Source: Metellina segmentata (taxonomy: Eukaryota > Arthropoda > Arachnida > Araneae > Tetragnathidae). From it: 64,000 nucleotides of DNA. The stretch is taken from assembly GCA_947359465.1 (NCBI GenBank), contig OX375873.1, positions 55,399,573 through 55,463,572 of the forward strand. The letters are read 5' to 3'. The notes beneath the pieces were generated by a model. It made no database searches. It was not told where the DNA came from and worked only from the letters and a program-made list of their open reading frames with translations. Positions 42,431 through 54,778 of this stretch are shown here, in pieces (positions within the stretch are counted from its first letter, which is position 1; the number at the start of each line of letters is the position of its first letter). The position numbers were made by a program, and so were the translations under genes.

Positions 42431-45400
42431 CACCAACGCGGAGGCTACTACAACTTTCGTTTTTTACTTCACTTTATAGAATCATTCATGTTTTATATAT
42501 GTTTTTTCATTCGAGTCTGGAACACGGGGCCGGTGTAAAAATGCAAATAGAAAGCACGTCGAAGAGGCACACATGCGGATTTAATCCTATTCGAGATCAT
42601 AGAAAATGCCAAATATTCCAGACAACTGAAAATTTCCTTTCGTTTCATCGCGAACGAAAAATAAATATTTCTTGAATCCTCTTTTCGTTCAATATATAAT
42701 TTTACAATTTGCTATTTTTCTCGACACAGAGTGCACAATTTTAAAATGTATATATCTGGACGACCTTTTGTGTGGTTTACACTGATTTCAGAAACACTCT
42801 TCAGCTATCCGGAATTCTCAACTTCTTTTTAGAAATGCAAAACATACGGATGGTAGTAAAAATAAAATGCCATTTAGTATTTTCTCGCACCATAGAATAA
42901 CAGCTCGTTGAAGATGAATTTTCTTAAAATCTTCCTGAAGCATTTAAGATTTTAATACTCAACCTTAGATTTTTTGTCGAGTATTAACTCGACACATACA
43001 AGTAAAGACACAAGTAAATTTTTTGCTGACACAGATGATATAAATCACCCAGGTACCACAAAATGAAAAATTAGAAATTGATATTTTGTCCTCATGAAAT
43101 GAAAGCTTTTATATATGAACTTTTCAGGCAAAAATATAAGCAGAAGAATATAAAATAATTGAAACACATACTTTGACTTTTTTGAGTGTCACACAATACG
43201 TTAATTACTGAAAATTAGTTAAAGAAGAGAAAAAAAAATTTAATGAGATTTTTAAGTAATGTAATAATTATTTATGAAAAGACATTAAAGGTAGAAATTG
43301 AGTAATATCCACTGCAATTTTATCGTTTTAACTTTACCTCCATTCCATCAATAAGTATTCTCAATATATTTATTAACGGAATAAATCTTCAGAACTAAAA
43401 GATTGAAAAGAATGCGAAATTCTAACATACAATCGGATCTGACGAACAAGACAGTTTACCGATATATTAGTCTCGAAAAACAATGTTCCACGATTTATTT
43501 TTTTGTTATGGGGTAAAATAAATGAGCAATTTTTAAAGATCCAAATTATGAAATGCAGTTCATTGTTAAGTGTAAGCAAGATTAAACATAAAACTTTGAA
43601 TGTCTTGGGTACCAAACTTAAGAATGCCTTTAATCCAGGTTTCAAATTTAAGGAATAAGAGTATACATGCTTTACTTATGAAGAAAGAAATGTTTCAATA
43701 CAATTTATCATTATATTAAATCATACTTCTTTCATTATCAGGGAGAGTAAATGTAAAATGAAGGTGAACAAAAGCATTATTCTACATTTATAAGTAGAAA
43801 CGAGTTAACACATCTGGTGACATTGAGTTTCATCCGGTGTGTGTATTCTCAAATCGTTATGATATTACGAGGAAGATTGTACAACAATTAATTTCAAAAT
43901 CACTACACTAATTGCAATCACCGAAATTAACAATAGAACGCTATTTACATCTTTTTGCTAATATTATCTTCTTTTGCTAACATTATGTTATACACTAAAG
44001 CGTTCATATAATTACGAATATAATTGAGAAATGTATTACAGGTTTGAATGTAAGTTTTCAAAAACGTAATAAGAAAATGTGCCAATTTTTTTTTATTTTT
44101 AAGCCTGGAAGAAAAAATAAACAGCTACCACTTACTTTAACAAAAGGTTATTCTCAGTTTCAAATTTATTGATTGGATGCTGTTATTGAACGCATTTACC
44201 ACTAACTAGAACATTTCAATTAATGCTTTTAAAAGAGCTCTGTGCTCGCTCACTACAATCTACATGTTGCTACTGAAAATCCAAGATTTCGTTTCCACCC
44301 CCATTTTAAAAATATATATTATTTATAAAAATTTATAATTTAATAAACACAATTATTAATTAACATTATAAATACACATGAACTTACAATACAGATTGAA
44401 CGAAACATTAGCATCAGCAGTACTATATTCAATGCGAAATAAAATTTAAAAAATAAAAATACACACACAAGTTTTTTACATCTTAAATTCCCTTGACCAT
44501 ATGAATATTTATTCAAGTTCAAAACAAAAATAATATGTATTCAGTTTCAAAACAAACTATCTTGATTCAATAAGCCTAATATTTCTACTTCTTTTCTGTT
44601 GGCATTGGTCCAGAAATTGATAATTTATGTTGACAAACAGCTGTCAAATGTTTGAAAAATCATAAAACATTGTCAGTCAGAAAACTATTCTTAGTATACG
44701 AAATACAACATAATTTAATTAACATTTATTTGCTTGCATAAAAAATTTAGTTTCCTTCTAGCTACAATTTTAGAACGCAGATGCCAAGCATTTTCCGAAA
44801 CGAACACACATTTTTATATTTTATTACGGAAAAAATGTCATTTGACAGAATTTAAACTTACTTGCATCCTGTATGATTATTTTCCCTGCTAATGAATCAG
44901 TAGAAAAATTCTACTTTCATCACAAAAATACTTGCTTTGAAAAATGCTCACAGTAGGGGAAGAATTGTATTATGAGAATAGATCTCCGTAAAACAGAAAC
45001 AAGGCAGTAAAGAAAGCAAAACTAAACTTATAACAATGAATTGTGCACGTTGTTACTCTTAACAATGATTAAAATGAAACATTTATAAAAAACGGTGTTT
45101 AATACATTTTAAAAACACTTCGTACATAGTTCCTGAAAATTCCCTTAGAATTTCTCAAACACCCAGTAAGAAGTTGGGACCGAGATAAGACTACACTTAA
45201 TAATTCCCCAACCGCATTCTATATACCTCCGTGAGTAGAAGGAAGTCATTGTTTTAACTTTTTGACTACGGCTATAGATATAACTGGCACGATTCTTATA
45301 ATTTTCAAGGTACATCTGCTGTGCCACGACTGTAGCCTAAAGATAAAGGGTTGGTTGAAAATGCGTTGAATAAAACGAAGCACGTTTGTATTACTAAATT

Positions 45401-45480
45401 ACATCAAATATTCTTAGGGCGTGATTTCATCACAAAGCATTATGTTTATTTTTAGACATTCGATATAGATTGTCGTTAAA
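42431..45480. other. AT-rich sequence, no gene supported
   Basis: A minus-strand GTAAGT donor string at about 44860 follows a possible 24-27-bp microexon (44865-44891) after a TTCATTAGCAG acceptor-like string, but this is too short to claim. The frames at 43373-43645 and 44340-44522 look like chance openings. Confidence 0.3.
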
Positions 45481-45494
45481 TTTGTTTTTCTTAG

Positions 45495-45713
45495 TACGAG
45501 AGTAACTTATCCATGGAAGCACAGTGGCACGCGGAGTGGACAACGTCGACTGCACGCAATACGGAACTTGTTACATCTAGTGTCCATGTTAAGTATTGTA
45601 TCATAAAAATTAAAATACCTAAAAAGTGCAAATTGAACGAATCAGCATTTTGTGCTGAAAATCTTGGAGGAGTTTGGCTGGAATATCAAGTCCTTGGGAA
45701 AATTAGCAGCTAG
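45495..45713 (+). CDS. possible exon, unknown product
   Basis: A strong acceptor (TTGTTTTTCTTAG) ends at 45494. The following sequence is open: YESNLSMEAQWHAEWTTSTA, then RNTELVTSSVHVKY, with noticeably more GC than its flanks up to about 45590. A moderate donor (CAT then GTTAAGTA) lies at about 45587; otherwise the frame continues to a TAG at 45711-45713. An ATG is at 45513. I recognise no domain. It could be a real exon, a first coding exon, or an old transposon piece. Confidence 0.22.
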   Translation, partial: YESNLSMEAQWHAEWTTSTARNTELVTSSVHVKYCIIKIKIPKKCKLNESAFCAENLGGVWLEYQVLGKISS

Positions 45714-46732
45714 TAGTTCGTTCTATTTGTTCCTATTAATATTCTGGGGATTTTTTTTTTTAAATCAGAGGCTCCGAGTGTTGTGCACATTATATTCCCA
45801 TGGAATATATATGCACTATATCGATATTAGTGTATAAATATATTGGTTAGTAATAATGTTGGTATTGCCTTGACGCGTTGCTGGCTGTTCGAGAAGGTCG
45901 GATGGGGAAATTGAACAATCGATATCAATAAATATACCAATGATAATAAAGTTATATAACTTTAGGTTTTAGAAGCAATAAATAAAATATCGTGAGCACT
46001 TTTTAAAACGGGGAGTTGCATATTACGTGCCTTAATCCTAAGCTGATATACGTTTCTGAAAACACGTAACCGCCAAGGAAATATCAATATGGTAAAACAA
46101 GAAATATAATAATGTTCATATTCGGGCGCAAGCTATACACCAACCACCCTTACAAACATTGTTGTTGATTAGTAATAGTTGGTGTAATCCTAGAAGATAT
46201 ATAGTCGTACTAAAAGGCAGCAAGCCTCTCTCATATTAATATTTCACAATTCTCGGCGTTGGTACTTTTAAAATACTCAATTGTTAGAATGCCTTTAGAA
46301 GGCTCATTGCACTGAATGAGGAACATAATCGATTGTCAGGAATTTTACTTGAGAGTAAAATTACCAAGTACAGTGTCAGTCTACCAAGGGGATTACAAAG
46401 TGGAACATTTTGTGGATCTAATCATGGCTGCGCACACATAATGCAAATTCGCAACCGAAGATACTTTGCATCAAATGCGCCACACACACAAGGGTTGTAT
46501 TAGAGTTACGATCACAGTATCTGTGTTCCAGTTATAACGCAAGGATTCTTTACCTTTTCGAAAAGCGATTTACAACATATATAGATTTAAAAAGTAATTC
46601 GATTAATAATATATCCTTTACGTTTCCCTCCGGGGATTGAAATAGAAGCAAAAAAAAGCAGGTCAGTTGCCAAAATGTTCTACTTGGGTACAATTTCAAA
46701 ATTAATTTGGAAAAAACAGTGTGTTGATAAAG

Positions 46733-47278
46733 CAGGGCTCTCACTTTATTTCAGAAATAAAATTCCCTTACTTTTCCAGGCAAATGTTTACAAAATTCCA
46801 GGTAATACTTACGCAATTCACGACATTTTAAAGGTGAAAAACCAAGAAATAATTTAGAATTCAAAAGCTAATAATTAAAAACCAATTTAAGAATTATGCA
46901 CTGTAAAAATTAATATACAAAACCCAAGTTATTTTGAATTCAAATAACTTATATTTGACTTAAATCAATTTGTTACTTAATGTATCATAATTCATTAAAT
47001 TCTTCAATTTAAGCCTGTGGATAAAACAAAATTCTTTACCTGTTAAATATTAGCTGTTTCTTTTAAAATCTGTTGAAAAAAATTCTATTCATAAAATAAA
47101 GTGATATGAAACTGTGGACGAATCTTACTGGCTACTTTTCTCCAAAGTCATGATCCATCTTTTCAGGTCATTAAAGCGATTTTCCAGGTTTTAGACGAAA
47201 TTGCGCAGTTCTCTATCTTTTAGGACAAAATTAAATTCCCTGACAATTCCAGGTTTTCCCTGAACCGTGGGAACCCTG
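46733..47278. mobile_element. hAT-like repeat of the CAGGGTTCCCAC type
   Basis: The left end CAGGGCTCTCAC and the right end GTGGGAACCCTG are inverted with two mismatches. The interior near the right end has the ttccaggttttcc and ccctgacaattccagg strings seen in a widespread animal repeat with CAGGGTTCCCAC ends. No clear 8-bp flanking duplication survives, and no transposase is visible. Confidence 0.55.
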
Positions 47279-47689
47279 TTAGGATCTGCTCGACTTTGAT
47301 GACATTTGCATTTCTGTGTCTAAGGTATTTGGTTTCTTCAAGGTCCTGCGCCTTTTCTGGATTCGTGTTTTTGGGATTTCTCAAAATCTTATAGAGCAGT
47401 TTTACAACGAAAAACAAAATTCTAGTTTATGGATGCCCATGTTCGAATACAAATCGCACAGTAACCAACTATTGTTCATCCAGGAGTACGCTAGACACCG
47501 ACGCAACCTAAAATATCGGAAACAATAGCTGGGGGTTTTGGAGCATTGACAAGTTGGAAAGTTAGTAACTCTTCTCACTGAAGTCATACATCTCGTTTGC
47601 CAAGATACCATCAAATTTAATCATCTATAGTTAGTCAATGATTTCTTTTTACTAGTCATGAGTTCAGATACCCATTTCCTTTATGCCAG

Positions 47690-48110
47690 TATTAAAAAGT
47701 CAATAGGACGTCTAAAGGACGAACGGAACCAGCCAGACACCTCAATTGCTTGACGTTGGGTTCGGTATAGGGGGGCTACGAAAACTCTAGCGACCAAAGA
47801 AATTTCATGATTTGTTGTGCTTATATCTCGAAAACTACAAACGATAATCAAATGATTTAAACTGTGTTGGATGGAGGGTTTATGTCCCCATCTAAAATAC
47901 TTAGTGTGGGAGGGGGTGGGTGCCTCGGCAAGGGAGGGGTAGCGCCAGCGCGTAAACACTGAAAAGGGTGAAATAGGGTGGCTCTTGAGCTTTGGGATTG
48001 TCAAATGACAAAACGTTGAAATTGGTGTCAGGTTATAAAAAATAACAGGATCGACATCATCATTCAGCAATAATAATCAATAAAGCACAATTTGTGAAGT
48101 TATTAGCCGA
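47690..48110. other. GC-richer segment, possible old repeat
   Basis: A 129-codon minus frame (48070-47681) is open but has no recognisable domain. A patch of G-rich sequence (ggagggggtgggtgcctcgg) sits at 47909. I see no ends that would define a transposon. Confidence 0.25.
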
Positions 48111-48329
48111 TAGCTGAGTTAACAAATTTTTCATGTCGAAAATTTGCAGAGAACATACGAACGGAAATGTAACAAACGTATGTTTCGTTTTGAAAAGTAG
48201 AATTCAAAAGGAATCAGAAAAGTCCAAATTGATTAATACCGACCGCTGCGCATCACATGGACAGCGTATGAAAGACTCACCCGTGATGACCTAAACGAGT
48301 GGATCAACGCCAGCGCGAGTACTTAAGAG

Positions 48330-48531
48330 TGCGATGGAATCTTGGAATGTGATAACTTTAAGATTACATCAGGAAAATTGTACCCAATGTCATACCAATG
48401 TCCCCATTATGCTTATCGGTGATTTCAAAGCCGATGTTACTCGAAACAACGCTTATAGGGAACTTGAGCTCCTTTGGAAGAGCATATCTTCATCGTCATC
48501 TACCCTGAGCAACAAGATTCTACCTTTGTAA
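48330..48531 (+). pseudogene. possible endonuclease/exonuclease/phosphatase fragment from a transposon
   Basis: The frame contains NVPIMLIGDFKADVTRN, similar to the conserved (I/V)-x-GDFN-x-(D/E)-(V/I) segment of EEP-fold endonucleases found in LINE retrotransposons and in some Helitron-associated genes; the catalytic Asn is Lys here. It is preceded by a GC-richer region (48240-48330) and ends in Ser-rich sequence with a stop at 48529-48531. Only this short motif supports the call. Confidence 0.35.
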
Positions 48532-48799
48532 GAAATATCGATATAAATATAAAACCCTATGAACTTTATTTTACCTATTACCGACCTTTGGTAAATCAAA
48601 TAATATATATTTCACTTATAACACACCACCTAAAACTTTAATCCTTCACATCTTACCCTACCTCTAATATCACAAAGGCCCTAAACGATTGTGGCTGTGT
48701 CCCCATACACAACCTACCCTAATTTTTTTTTCTAGTACCATTTCTAAATTCCTCCACGCGGGATTTACGCTTCTACCTTAAGAATCAAGGTTTTAAAGT

Positions 48800-48835
48800 A
48801 AAGAACCACGGATAATCCGAACTGAATATGAGCAC
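48800..48835. repeat. pogo/Tigger-like terminal remnant
   Basis: cggataatccga (48809-48820) followed by actgaatatgagcac parallels the inner part of the pogo-like end at 37507-37817 (gcggataatccgc, aaaatgagcac in reverse complement). No partner end was found. Confidence 0.4.
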
Positions 48836-48909
48836 AAGGTTGTAAAACAAACGCACTGCGAGTAACAAAAATCTACATTTTGAGGAGTGACAACGCCTTC
48901 CCATTAACT

Positions 48910-49256
48910 CAGCGATTTTCAACCTTTGTCATTATAAAGCACGCCACACTAATTTCTGGTCACACCAGAAAATACCAAAGAATTTTCGCTAATCTGACAA
49001 AAAATAGGTATAATTTTGTTTGATATATACAAAGAAAAAAGGAATTACATACCCTCTCTGACTTCAAGTTGAATTTTTAAGAAACTGTTTGAAACATTGT
49101 AAAAAAAAAATAATACTTAAAATTATTATTACGGGTATCATCAGAAATTGTGGACACACTTGTCCAATGTTCAAAACTGAATCGCTGAAATGAAATATAT
49201 CTTATACAATCAAAACCGTTTTACCATGATTAAAGCATATCGGTTGAAAATCGCTG
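48910..49256. mobile_element. hAT MITE with SPIN/Buster-like ends
   Basis: CAGCGATTTTCAACC (48910-48924) and GGTTGAAAATCGCTG (49242-49256) are perfectly inverted. The left subterminal sequence (aaagcacgccacac) is typical of this hAT branch. The expected 8-bp duplication is not clear (cattaact versus tcataaca). Length 347 bp, non-coding. Confidence 0.8.
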
Positions 49257-51968
49257 TCATAACATAACGTTTTACTAAATAAAGAAGCATTAGCAAAGGG
49301 AAGCGCACTTCTCCTGTTGTTAAGTAGAGCCAATCGGGTCAGTTGCATAGTTTTGTATATCGAGATAAATACGAAAGTCGTGTGTAATCCTGCGCTAAAA
49401 ACATAATAAGCAGACTCGAAACAAAAGAGAAACGTTATCAGCGATCTAACAGGTGTGTGGACAGAGCAGACCCTTCATTAGAGATGAAAGCAAAACGTTT
49501 AGAGGTGAGAGGGGAATGCAATCGCCAATACGGATTATTAAGTTTCCTCAGCACCTCTCTTGTGAAGGAATTCAATTTAGAGATGGGACATTTTTATAAA
49601 CATAACTACTGAAATTAGCGAATAAGGCGATTGTAAAAATTCATATAGCGTTTTGTAGTAAAAAATAATGCATCCCGAGAAGTAATTTCGCTTACATATA
49701 TCATTGCCAGAATAACCAGTTCTTAACACTAACATTTTGCAAAAAAAAAAAAAAAAAAACTTGACGAAACTACTTTTATTTTTATGTACCACTGATTTTG
49801 AAATCCGTAATACATACATATAAATTTATTAACATTTCCAACACGTATTTAACTACAAGGAATGAATTGCTAGTTATTCAAATGGCCACATTCTAAAAAA
49901 CTACCATTGATAAACAATTTTTGATTGAAACTTCGGTTAAAAATACCCAGATTCATAGGCATCATTTAACACGAAACAACCCCCAAAATACTTTCATTCC
50001 TGTCTATTAATTGTTATTATTTCCTTCATTAAACAATTCCAAAACGTTGCTCTAACTTTGAAACCATCTTTATACCTATTTGCGTAAAGGTTTCTTAAGT
50101 TGCCCCCAGTGTGCTACTGTCATAATTACAACATTAAATCGCGAGCTAAAATGCAAATTTGTTAAGTCATGTTTTGAAAAGGATAACAGCAAATATAAAC
50201 TCATGTAACGTTCAGTGATCGGCTTCGAAAGAGTGGAAAACTAAAAAAGAGTGACAAAGACATTAAACACAAAGTAAAATAGCGTATTTCATGCTTAAAA
50301 CGGTAAGCAGGGTACAAATTGAGCTCGCTTTATTTCCAAAGCGGTACATTAAAGAAATTTATAATGGAGTATCTTTAGCAAAATCGCTCAATAATCGACA
50401 GAGGCAAGCGATAAAAAGTATTCTTAATGATGCGTAATGAACACCATAGGTTTTCATATACAAATCAATGTTTGGATTTCAAAATTAACTTTTATTAATT
50501 ACATATCATTCCATACAGATAAATATAATAAAACATCTGTTCTGGCTGGAGCCTAAATGATTGTGTAAATAAGTCCTATAAAAAGTAACGTTCAATAGAT
50601 TTATTCGAGTATTACGTCTAATTTGTTTCGTTCTACAAGGGGGGGGGGGTCTTTGATAGACTAAACAGAGATAAGTCCTTAAGAATTCAATATTTCTATG
50701 TTACAAGCATACATCGTGTTTGTACAAGTTTGATCTATTGTAGGCATTGGGTATTCCAACTTTACAAAATTATTGTTAGAATTTTTTAATTAATGCATCG
50801 AAATTCGCGTCGAAAGTTCAGAACTAAAATCGTCCATTTTTTTGTTAACTTTGAATTATGCCGGGTACTCCACTCATTTTCACGTCGCAATACCATACTC
50901 AGAAAAAAAATCCGTCCCTAAATCCGATTAACATATACTTGTAGGGCGTTCAGTGAACTGCAAATGACATGTCGCTGATTTATACCTGACTTTTATATTT
51001 TTCTAAATAAAAGCATTACCAATTCTACAAACGGAAACGTTCAATCTTCAATTTGACATGGCCATTGCTCGAGATCAAACTATCAAAAACAAAACTTTAT
51101 AGATCTATTTAGTCATTTACAATTTGCATTTTATAGTTTACAGTATTATGTAAACGTAAGAAAAGTGCAGCAAATATTTGCCAAGGCATAAACCTTTTCG
51201 CATTTTCGAAAAATTTCGCACATTATTAAAACATCGAATTTTTTATTCATAAGCGGTACGACCAAACAAGTAAATACGATTTATTTTTTTAGTCATTAGA
51301 TAGATTTTAAATAAAAATAGTGTCCTATGAAATTACATTTTTTGTGACTCTTTTATTTCAGGGGACATAGAAGTACGTTGAACATTCGACATTGTTCAAG
51401 TTGAAATAATTAAAACAACTAGTTTAGTTTTGAATAAGTAGTTGAAAGTAAAAAAAAAAACCGCCTACCTATCAAATGAATTCGGATTCATGAGATTCAT
51501 TCGTTTTCTAAGTTAATGCGGTAATCTTAACATTGAAAAGTTTGGAAATCGCACTGCATTAAATACAGTTTCATGAAGAAATTTTGGAAAATTTAATAAC
51601 CCTTTTTTATAAACAGTTTTCACAACGAGGTAAAAACTTTCTTTTGGGTTAGATGAATGAGCCAGGCAACTACTAAACTATTACTGAACTATCAAGCACT
51701 GAATATAATTTGATTACACACTAAAGTTATTAACAAGTAAATATCACGTAAATAAGCAATAGTTTTACATTTTAATCGATTAGAATACAAAAATTCAACA
51801 AATAACAGAGAAAATAACTGTTTGCTTACAAAACAGGTGGAAAGAGTTTTTATCCATGGAAATTACCAGCGCTCTATTATTAATGGAAAAAAACAATCCA
51901 TACAAAAACAAATAAAAATGAATGACAAATAAAAGAAATTAATAAAATGGTAGCAAAATTAGTGGTCC
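49257..51968. other. AT-rich sequence, no repeat or gene recognised
   Basis: A G run is present at about 50639-50650. No SINE or transposon ends are visible. If the exon at 51969-52048 is terminal, part of this could be its 3' untranslated region on the minus strand, but I cannot define a polyadenylation site. Confidence 0.3.
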
Positions 51969-52048
51969 TCATACCATTTCTGAAGGTTCAAGACCACGTT
52001 TTTCTAACCAAAAGAAATAATCCACACCCAGAATGGGGAACGTCTTGA
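51969..52048 (-). CDS. candidate exon of an unidentified host gene
   Basis: Minus strand: a strong acceptor (polypyrimidine TTTTATTTTGTTTTTTTCAG) ends just before base 52048. The exon then reads, after two bases completing a codon, KTFPILGVDYFFWLEKRGLE followed by PSEM. Only this one of three frames is open. It ends either at a donor GTATGA (exon 51975-52048, 74 bp) or by continuing two codons to a TGA at 51969-51971. Codon content is protein-like and unlike the surrounding AT-rich shadows. I do not recognise the family. This is the strongest host-coding signal in the window. Confidence 0.5.
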
Positions 52049-53005
52049 CTGAAAAAAACAAAATAAAAGTTAAAACAAACGTAATAAAAATAATGGAAAA
52101 AAGTAGCACGTTTTTTTCTTTACAAATATGCCCTTTCCCATTTCACACGGGATCACGACACAACGGAATTAAGTATAGAATCGAAGGATATATCGACGAG
52201 AGGGCATTTTAAAATTGTCTTGGTGCTGGATTAACATTTTTAAAATATAGAAAAACACGTAGCGAGAAAATAATATTTTAAAATAGAGTTGCACTCGAGA
52301 CACATTGAGTGGCTCAATCAAGTCTAGTTATAAATTGAAGACAGAATAAAGAGCACAAAGAGAGATCTAAAACTGGAAGAGCTAACAGAAAGTCACACAT
52401 ACAATAGGTGTTTCAAACTCCATAAACGAAATTGCAACAATTTCTTATTCTTTATGAGGTTGGTTTTGTTATACAATTCGCTATATACTATCAATTTATT
52501 CGACTTTGTGCAATAAATGTTTACGTGCCTTTACATGAAACATGAAAATAAAATAACGTACTAAGTAGCTTTTTACACCAAAGCCTCTTTAAAAATTAAC
52601 CTAATTGCCCAAATTTATAAAAATTAAGATCTTTCCAAACCTAGATATACTTTTTGGTACCTCTGCAGTTTACGGAAATTTAATGTTTCACGTGGTGCGG
52701 TTCATTGTCTTAACTCCGTTCTTGTAGCTGTTATTATCAGTGTTATTCAATTGGGTTCATTTGTATCACAGTATGAATAAATACAAACTAAAGACCTAAC
52801 TGAATTTATTTTCCACATCCTTAAGTTTTTTTATACTCAAGTGTTACTCTGATACAAGCACTGAATAAAAGATCAAACTATGAAATTTCGAATAAATTGC
52901 ACTGGGTCAATCTTGACGAAAAATGACTATTATTTCAGCTAATATCTAAATTAACGCATCATTTTTTGCACTAAAATTTAAGGGAAGAAAAATAATTTAA
53001 AAAAA

Positions 53006-53134
53006 TTAATAACACAAACTACAATAATTTAAATCCGTCGAAATAGACACAAATTCAGTTTGGTAGAAATCTGAGTTCCCAAGTTTTTCATTCGAAACTC
53101 TGGTGATCGACAGCACCATGAAAAACTTGACATC
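53006..53134 (-). CDS. candidate exon, possibly same minus-strand gene
   Basis: A good acceptor (CTCCTTCCGTATTTACAG) precedes base 53134. The open frame begins DVKFFMVLSITRVSNEKLGN and runs 42 codons to a TAA at 53006-53008. The first 20 codons have more GC and look more protein-like than the rest, so the true exon may end early, but no consensus GTRAGT donor is visible inside. The family is unknown. It lies 0.96 kb upstream, in transcript sense, of the 51,969-52,048 exon; the phases do not prove they join. Confidence 0.3.
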   Translation of the reverse strand, partial: DVKFFMVLSITRVSNEKLGNSDFYQTEFVSISTDLNYCSLCY

Positions 53135-54658
53135 CTGTAAATACGGAAGGAGATTTAAAAAAAATGTTTATTATTTATCAACCAAACCATAACCTTGGTT
53201 TGAAGTATAAAACCAAACCTTTTACTATTTATTTAATTTTTAAAGTTTGTAAGGGAAAAACTATTTCATACATTTAAATAATGGACGAGTTTCACAGCAT
53301 GTAGGCGTAACTTAACAGAGCAAACAATATTTGTAAATAATAATTTCACTAGAGAAAATTTAAAAAATAGTTGCTTTACGGCACTTTCCTAGAGTATAAA
53401 TGTCAGATTTATTTTTAATGAAACTTCCTTTTCGTGTGAATTTACATGTATTTTATTATTGTTGGCAAACAATTTGTTAAGATTTCAAAACGAAGACAAC
53501 CAGAAATTCAAGAAAGCAAAATAGAGCAGAACAGAACTAATTTAAAGATGTTTGCGAGTTAATAAAAATTTGATTATTTCATTATTCACATTGCTAGGAG
53601 CGATTTACTAAAAGTACTGTGTTTACAAAGCTTTGTATTGTTAGGCAATAGCAAAAAATGAAATTTCCAAACGTTTGTGTAAACAATTACAATTTTATAC
53701 ACAGATGTATTCTCTATAATCGTTGAAAAAAATAGATTATTGAGGAATGTAAAAATAATCTAAGACAAGTGTTTCACAGAAAAACGTATCAAAAAATAAA
53801 ACTGGATCCAAAACCTCGGTGGTCAAAACGAAATATCTACGCACGATTAACAACTGGAAATTAGAGCTTGGAATAGATGTTGTCTTCAAGACAATGCAAG
53901 GGATTTTTTTTCTTCTAAATACGTGTAGCACTTTATATGAATGTATACGAATAAGGCATCCTGTATAGTTAAATATGAACCAAACCTAAAAGTTAAGCTG
54001 AAGAAAATAATCGACATGCTTAAAAACAAAAATAATATTCCTGTTAAAATTTTTCAGCGAACAATAAGAGCTCAGAACAGTGACGGCGAGGTTCTCTTTC
54101 TAATTCTTTTTTCAATCCATATACAGATTCCTTATTACAAGGAGTAATATTTACAAAAGCTAACAAACGAGCGAGTTTTATAATTTCAACCTCCTGATAT
54201 TCAATTACAGGAAAGGACGCTTTAGAAGAAACCAACAAAGAGGGAGAGAGAAAGAATACAAATATTTCTCCCAAAAGAATTTCTATCAAGTCCTTCTCAA
54301 GTCGAAATAAATAGTAAGGGTGAAGGAGGAAAAAATCTTAAGTTTAATCAAATTGAAAAACTTGAAAGTAATCAGCCGAAAGAAAAATTACGGAGTCGTA
54401 TGATAAAAAGAGTTACTTCCAACTGGGGAAAAGAATTCTGACATTTCTTGCAAAAATTCTTTTCATTAAAACAAAGCAGTCTCGCAACGAGAAAGAGTGA
54501 CCCAAATTCGAAAAAAATGTTAGCAAGCAATATTAATTCGGAATGCACTTCTCGCTTAAAGTTGCATAAATTTAATAGCCGCATATTTTTTACATGACTG
54601 ATGTATCTGAATAAAACTTTGTATTGACATTTATCAGGATTAGATGAAATAAAATCAA

Positions 54659-54778
54659 ACTAGGGGGCCCTCCACCCCTGTTCATTCGCGTTCGCCAACT
54701 CCATAAAGATTGCTTAGCAATCTTCATTGGTTCGCTGAGCCAACCATGCTCGCCCCGTGGGCTTGCAACGGACCCTAG
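54659..54778. repeat. GC-rich structured repeat, copy A (three hairpins)
   Basis: The segment starts CTAGGGGGCCC and ends GGACCCTAG, so its ends pair. Inside, in order on the plus strand, are hairpin AAGATTGC-TTA-GCAATCTT (54707-54725), hairpin TTGGTTC-GCT-GAGCCAA, and hairpin GCCC-CGT-GGGC. The minus strand also shows an A-box-like TGGCTCAGCGA. A related copy lies at 62256-62372 on the other strand. It may be a structured SINE, a tiny foldback element or an RNA gene relic. The 72-codon minus frame over it is not convincing. Confidence 0.5.

Noticed and set aside
47681..48070. 129-codon minus-strand gene
   Set aside because: No domain, and codon use alternates between GC-rich and AT-rich parts. 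A GC-richer unassigned segment is a safer description.
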